Below the pieces are notes generated by a model. That model was not told the origin of the DNA, ran no database searches, and was given only the letters and a program-made list of their open reading frames with translations. From positions 1 through 5,226 of the forward strand of contig JAJZHS010000197.1 of assembly GCA_021798395.1 (NCBI GenBank): a stretch of DNA of 5,226 bases, given 5' to 3'. Of this stretch, positions 4,720 to 5,226 are shown piece after piece; the stretch's first letter is position 1; each line of letters opens with the position of its first letter. The DNA is from Pseudomonadota bacterium. Its GTDB lineage: Bacteria; Pseudomonadota; Gammaproteobacteria; Burkholderiales; Burkholderiaceae_C. A program made the position numbers and the translations under genes.

Positions 4720-5226
4720 ATGCCTGAAACCAACGGCAGCAAGCACGGCGTGCAATCGCTCGAAGTCGGCATGCGCGTGCTGCTCGCCATGGCGCAGGGC
4801 GACCGCGCGATGATGCTCAAGGACATCGCCGCGGCCGCCGGCATGGCGCCGTCGAAGGCGCACCGCTACCTGGTCAGCTTCATCCGCGCCGGCCTCGTCG
4901 AGCAGGACCCGGCCACCGCGCGCTACGACCTCGGCGCGTTCGCGCTGCAACTCGGCCTGGTCGCGCTCGACCGCATCGACCGCATCCGCCTCGGGCTGGA
5001 CGCGATCATCGCGCTGCGCGATGCGATCAACGAGACCACCGCGCTGGCGGTGTGGACCCCGCAGGGCCCGGTGGTCGTGCGCTGGGAACGGCCGCGGCGG
5101 CCGATCGTCGTCAACGTGCTCACCGGCACCGCGCTGGGACTGCTCGACTCGGCCGCCGGGCGCGTGTTCGGCGCCTGGCTGCCCGCCGCGCGCACCGACG
5201 CCTTGCTGCGCGCCGAACTCGCCTGC
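4720..5226 (+). CDS. IclR family transcriptional regulator, N-terminal part (runs off window)
   Basis: The frame is open from ATG at 4720 to the window end, giving 169 residues of a family that is usually about 250 long. Residues 12-70 form the winged helix-turn-helix: VQSLEVGMRVLLAMA, then LKDIAAAAGMAPSKAHRYL (33-51) and the wing GLVEQDPATARYDLGAFALQLG (58-79). The rest begins the IclR effector-binding domain (VWTPQGPVVVRWER, 111-124; VNVLTGTALGLLDSAAGRVF, 131-150). The family includes both repressors and activators of aromatic catabolism such as PcaR, PobR and MhpR; the ligand here cannot be told. It lies 77 bp after paaX, on the same strand. No Shine-Dalgarno sequence is seen before the ATG, and no upstream ATG or GTG is available in the gap, so this start is likely but not certain. 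A target at the GGAAC palindrome in the divergent region is a guess. Confidence 0.88.
   Translation, partial: MPETNGSKHGVQSLEVGMRVLLAMAQGDRAMMLKDIAAAAGMAPSKAHRYLVSFIRAGLVEQDPATARYDLGAFALQLGLVALDRIDRIRLGLDAIIALRDAINETTALAVWTPQGPVVVRWERPRRPIVVNVLTGTALGLLDSAAGRVFGAWLPAARTDALLRAELAC

Overview
The window is about 5.2 kb of very GC-rich, densely coding bacterial chromosome. Long open frames occur in almost every register, as expected at this base composition. The genes resemble those of Beta- or Gammaproteobacteria (for example Burkholderiales or Xanthomonadales-like lineages), but the sequence does not settle the genus. No tRNA, rRNA, insertion sequence or CRISPR array was seen.

Layout: two divergent gene blocks flank a 315-bp intergenic region (1245-1559) that is visibly more AT-rich than the rest. 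Leftward (minus strand) are paaG, a crotonase-fold isomerase of the phenylacetyl-CoA pathway (447-1244), and the first 134 codons of a 3-oxoadipyl-CoA thiolase of the PaaJ/PcaF type (1-402, running off the window). Rightward (plus strand) are four co-directional genes: an unassigned ferritin-like diiron protein (1560-2588); a three-domain reductase with an N-terminal [2Fe-2S] ferredoxin, an FAD domain and an NAD(P)H domain (2599-3651); the repressor PaaX (3695-4642); and the first 169 codons of an IclR-family regulator (4720 to the window end).

Working together: PaaG and the thiolase carry out lower steps of aerobic hybrid phenylacetate degradation (isomerisation of the ring epoxide to the oxepin, and thiolytic release of acetyl-CoA and succinyl-CoA). 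PaaX normally senses phenylacetyl-CoA and represses paa genes. The diiron protein and reductase have a 10-bp gap and look like a two-component oxygenase: NAD(P)H to FAD to [2Fe-2S] to the diiron centre to O2. The diiron protein does not read like PaaA or BoxB, and no PaaB, PaaC or PaaD is present. It may therefore be a peripheral oxygenase that feeds an aromatic substrate into the CoA pathway, and it is the least explained part of the window.

Regulation: the intergenic region holds a good sigma70-like promoter for the diiron operon (TTGCGA-N17-TATGAT), with a dyad across its -10 and start site, and a weaker promoter candidate for paaG. It also contains an IclR-like palindrome GGAAC-N2-GTTCC and an 8-bp inverted repeat GTTTTCAT/ATGAAAAC. 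The paaX-iclR gap can form two mutually exclusive GC-rich hairpins. All functional statements on these sites are inference from sequence patterns.
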